Shown here one piece after another: positions 63,619-64,000 of a stretch of DNA of 64,000 nt. The translations under genes and the position numbers were made by a program. This stretch comes from UBA4844 sp050943255. GTDB taxonomy: Bacteria; Bacillota; Syntrophomonadia; Syntrophomonadales; Syntrophomonadaceae. The notes under the pieces were generated by a model. The model saw nothing but the letters and a program-made list of their open reading frames with translations, did no database searches and had not been told where the DNA came from. The stretch lies in NCBI GenBank assembly GCA_050943255.1, contig JBMNOV010000005.1, positions 1 through 64,000 on the forward strand. Direction: 5' to 3'. Each line of letters begins with the position of its first letter. Position 1 is the stretch's first letter.

Positions 63619-64000
63619 TTGGATAAGGCCAAGGTATTTGCTCTTGATATAGGAACTAGAAAAGTTGTGGGCTTGATACTGGAAAAATCAGGTGATCAAT
63701 TTCAGGTTATCGATGTGGAAATAACTGAGCATAGTACTCGATCCATGATGAACGGGCAAATACATGACGTTGAGGCGGTAGCCGCAACGATTTTGCAGGT
63801 TAAGGAAGCACTTCAAGAGCGATTAAAAATCAAATTAGAAACAGCATCGGTGGCAGCTGCAGGGAGATCACTCAAGACAACCCGGGCGAATTCTAGCAAA
63901 GAACGATCTCACGCCAATGAAATTAGCCATGAGGAAATAAGGGCGTTGGAGATTGAAGCTGTGCAGCAAGCCCAGTACCAATTAGCCCAGGAGGAACTAG
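63619..64000 (+). CDS. FtsA-like actin-fold protein, N-terminal part
   Basis: About 127 residues are visible and the gene runs off the window. FALDIGTRKVVGL is the phosphate-1 loop of the FtsA/PilM actin fold. The segment after it (LKIKLETASVAAAGRSL) fits the SHS2-type 1C region of FtsA. TTG 63619 has AAGGGGG six bases upstream; an ATG at 63613 abuts that site. It may be FtsA or a paralogue; no ftsZ is in view. Confidence 0.75.
   Translation, partial: MDKAKVFALDIGTRKVVGLILEKSGDQFQVIDVEITEHSTRSMMNGQIHDVEAVAATILQVKEALQERLKIKLETASVAAAGRSLKTTRANSSKERSHANEISHEEIRALEIEAVQQAQYQLAQEEL

Overview
The window reads as the chromosome of a low-GC, endospore-forming, anaerobic Firmicute of the class Clostridia. 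Gene content best fits a syntrophic fatty-acid oxidiser of the Syntrophomonas type. This rests on three things: a cluster of beta-oxidation genes (3-hydroxyacyl-CoA dehydrogenase and two thiolase-family genes), a SCIFF peptide with its radical SAM maturase, and sporulation genes (spo0F-like, spoIID, spoIIID) beside the Gram-positive orders pyrG-spo0F-fba-tal-glpX-rho and atp-ywmB-murA-spoIID-spoIIID-mbl. The genus is an inference from remembered gene content, not from a search. I saw no phage, insertion sequence, CRISPR array, tRNA or rRNA.

Bases 1-5000 hold an acyl-CoA operon: the end of an amidohydrolase, a BadH-like short-chain dehydrogenase, 3-hydroxybutyryl-CoA dehydrogenase, an intact thiolase, and a thiolase paralogue that has lost its second active-site cysteine. 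Every gap except that between the two thiolases carries a long perfect hairpin. Bases 5000-6650 hold the SCIFF system: a 46-residue six-cysteine precursor, an attenuator-like terminator, and the SPASM maturase.

Bases 6700-24500 are a mosaic of envelope and housekeeping genes: LysM/G5/M23 endopeptidase, thioredoxin reductase, a gluzincin-like peptidase, MurA, HtrA, an Arg/His-rich Ig-like protein, RlmH, a small CDGSH protein with a decayed partner gene, VanX-like dipeptidase, GlnRS, a YihY membrane protein, a TOBE protein, nitroreductase, a YycJ-type metallohydrolase, a hotdog thioesterase, cyclophilin, a membrane HD-GYP protein, an M1 peptidase and a small hypothetical.

Bases 24600-48700 follow the conserved Bacillus/Clostridia backbone: argS, an RpoE-delta-like HARE-HTH protein, a metallohydrolase, pyrG; then a cell-wall block (FemAB, alanine racemase, SppA, Yip1); spo0F-like, fba, transaldolase, glpX, rho; an inserted block (M23 endopeptidase, radical SAM, YhaM-like nuclease, DUF1287); rpmE, DUF1385, prfA, prmC, ywlC/tsaC, mntP, a fused ywlE-rpiB gene, glyA and a MazG-like gene.

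Bases 49200-56130 are the F1Fo ATP synthase operon (atpZ, then a, c, b, delta, alpha, gamma, beta, epsilon), with a hairpin after the c gene. After it come two related small membrane proteins, YwmB, a second MurA, SpoIID, SpoIIID, Mbl, a FlhO/FlgF-like rod/hook protein, a TagA/WecG glycosyltransferase and the start of an FtsA-like actin-fold gene cut by the window end. Many starts are TTG or GTG and were chosen by Shine-Dalgarno spacing. Where the longest reading frame begins inside its own ribosome site I moved the start downstream and say so.
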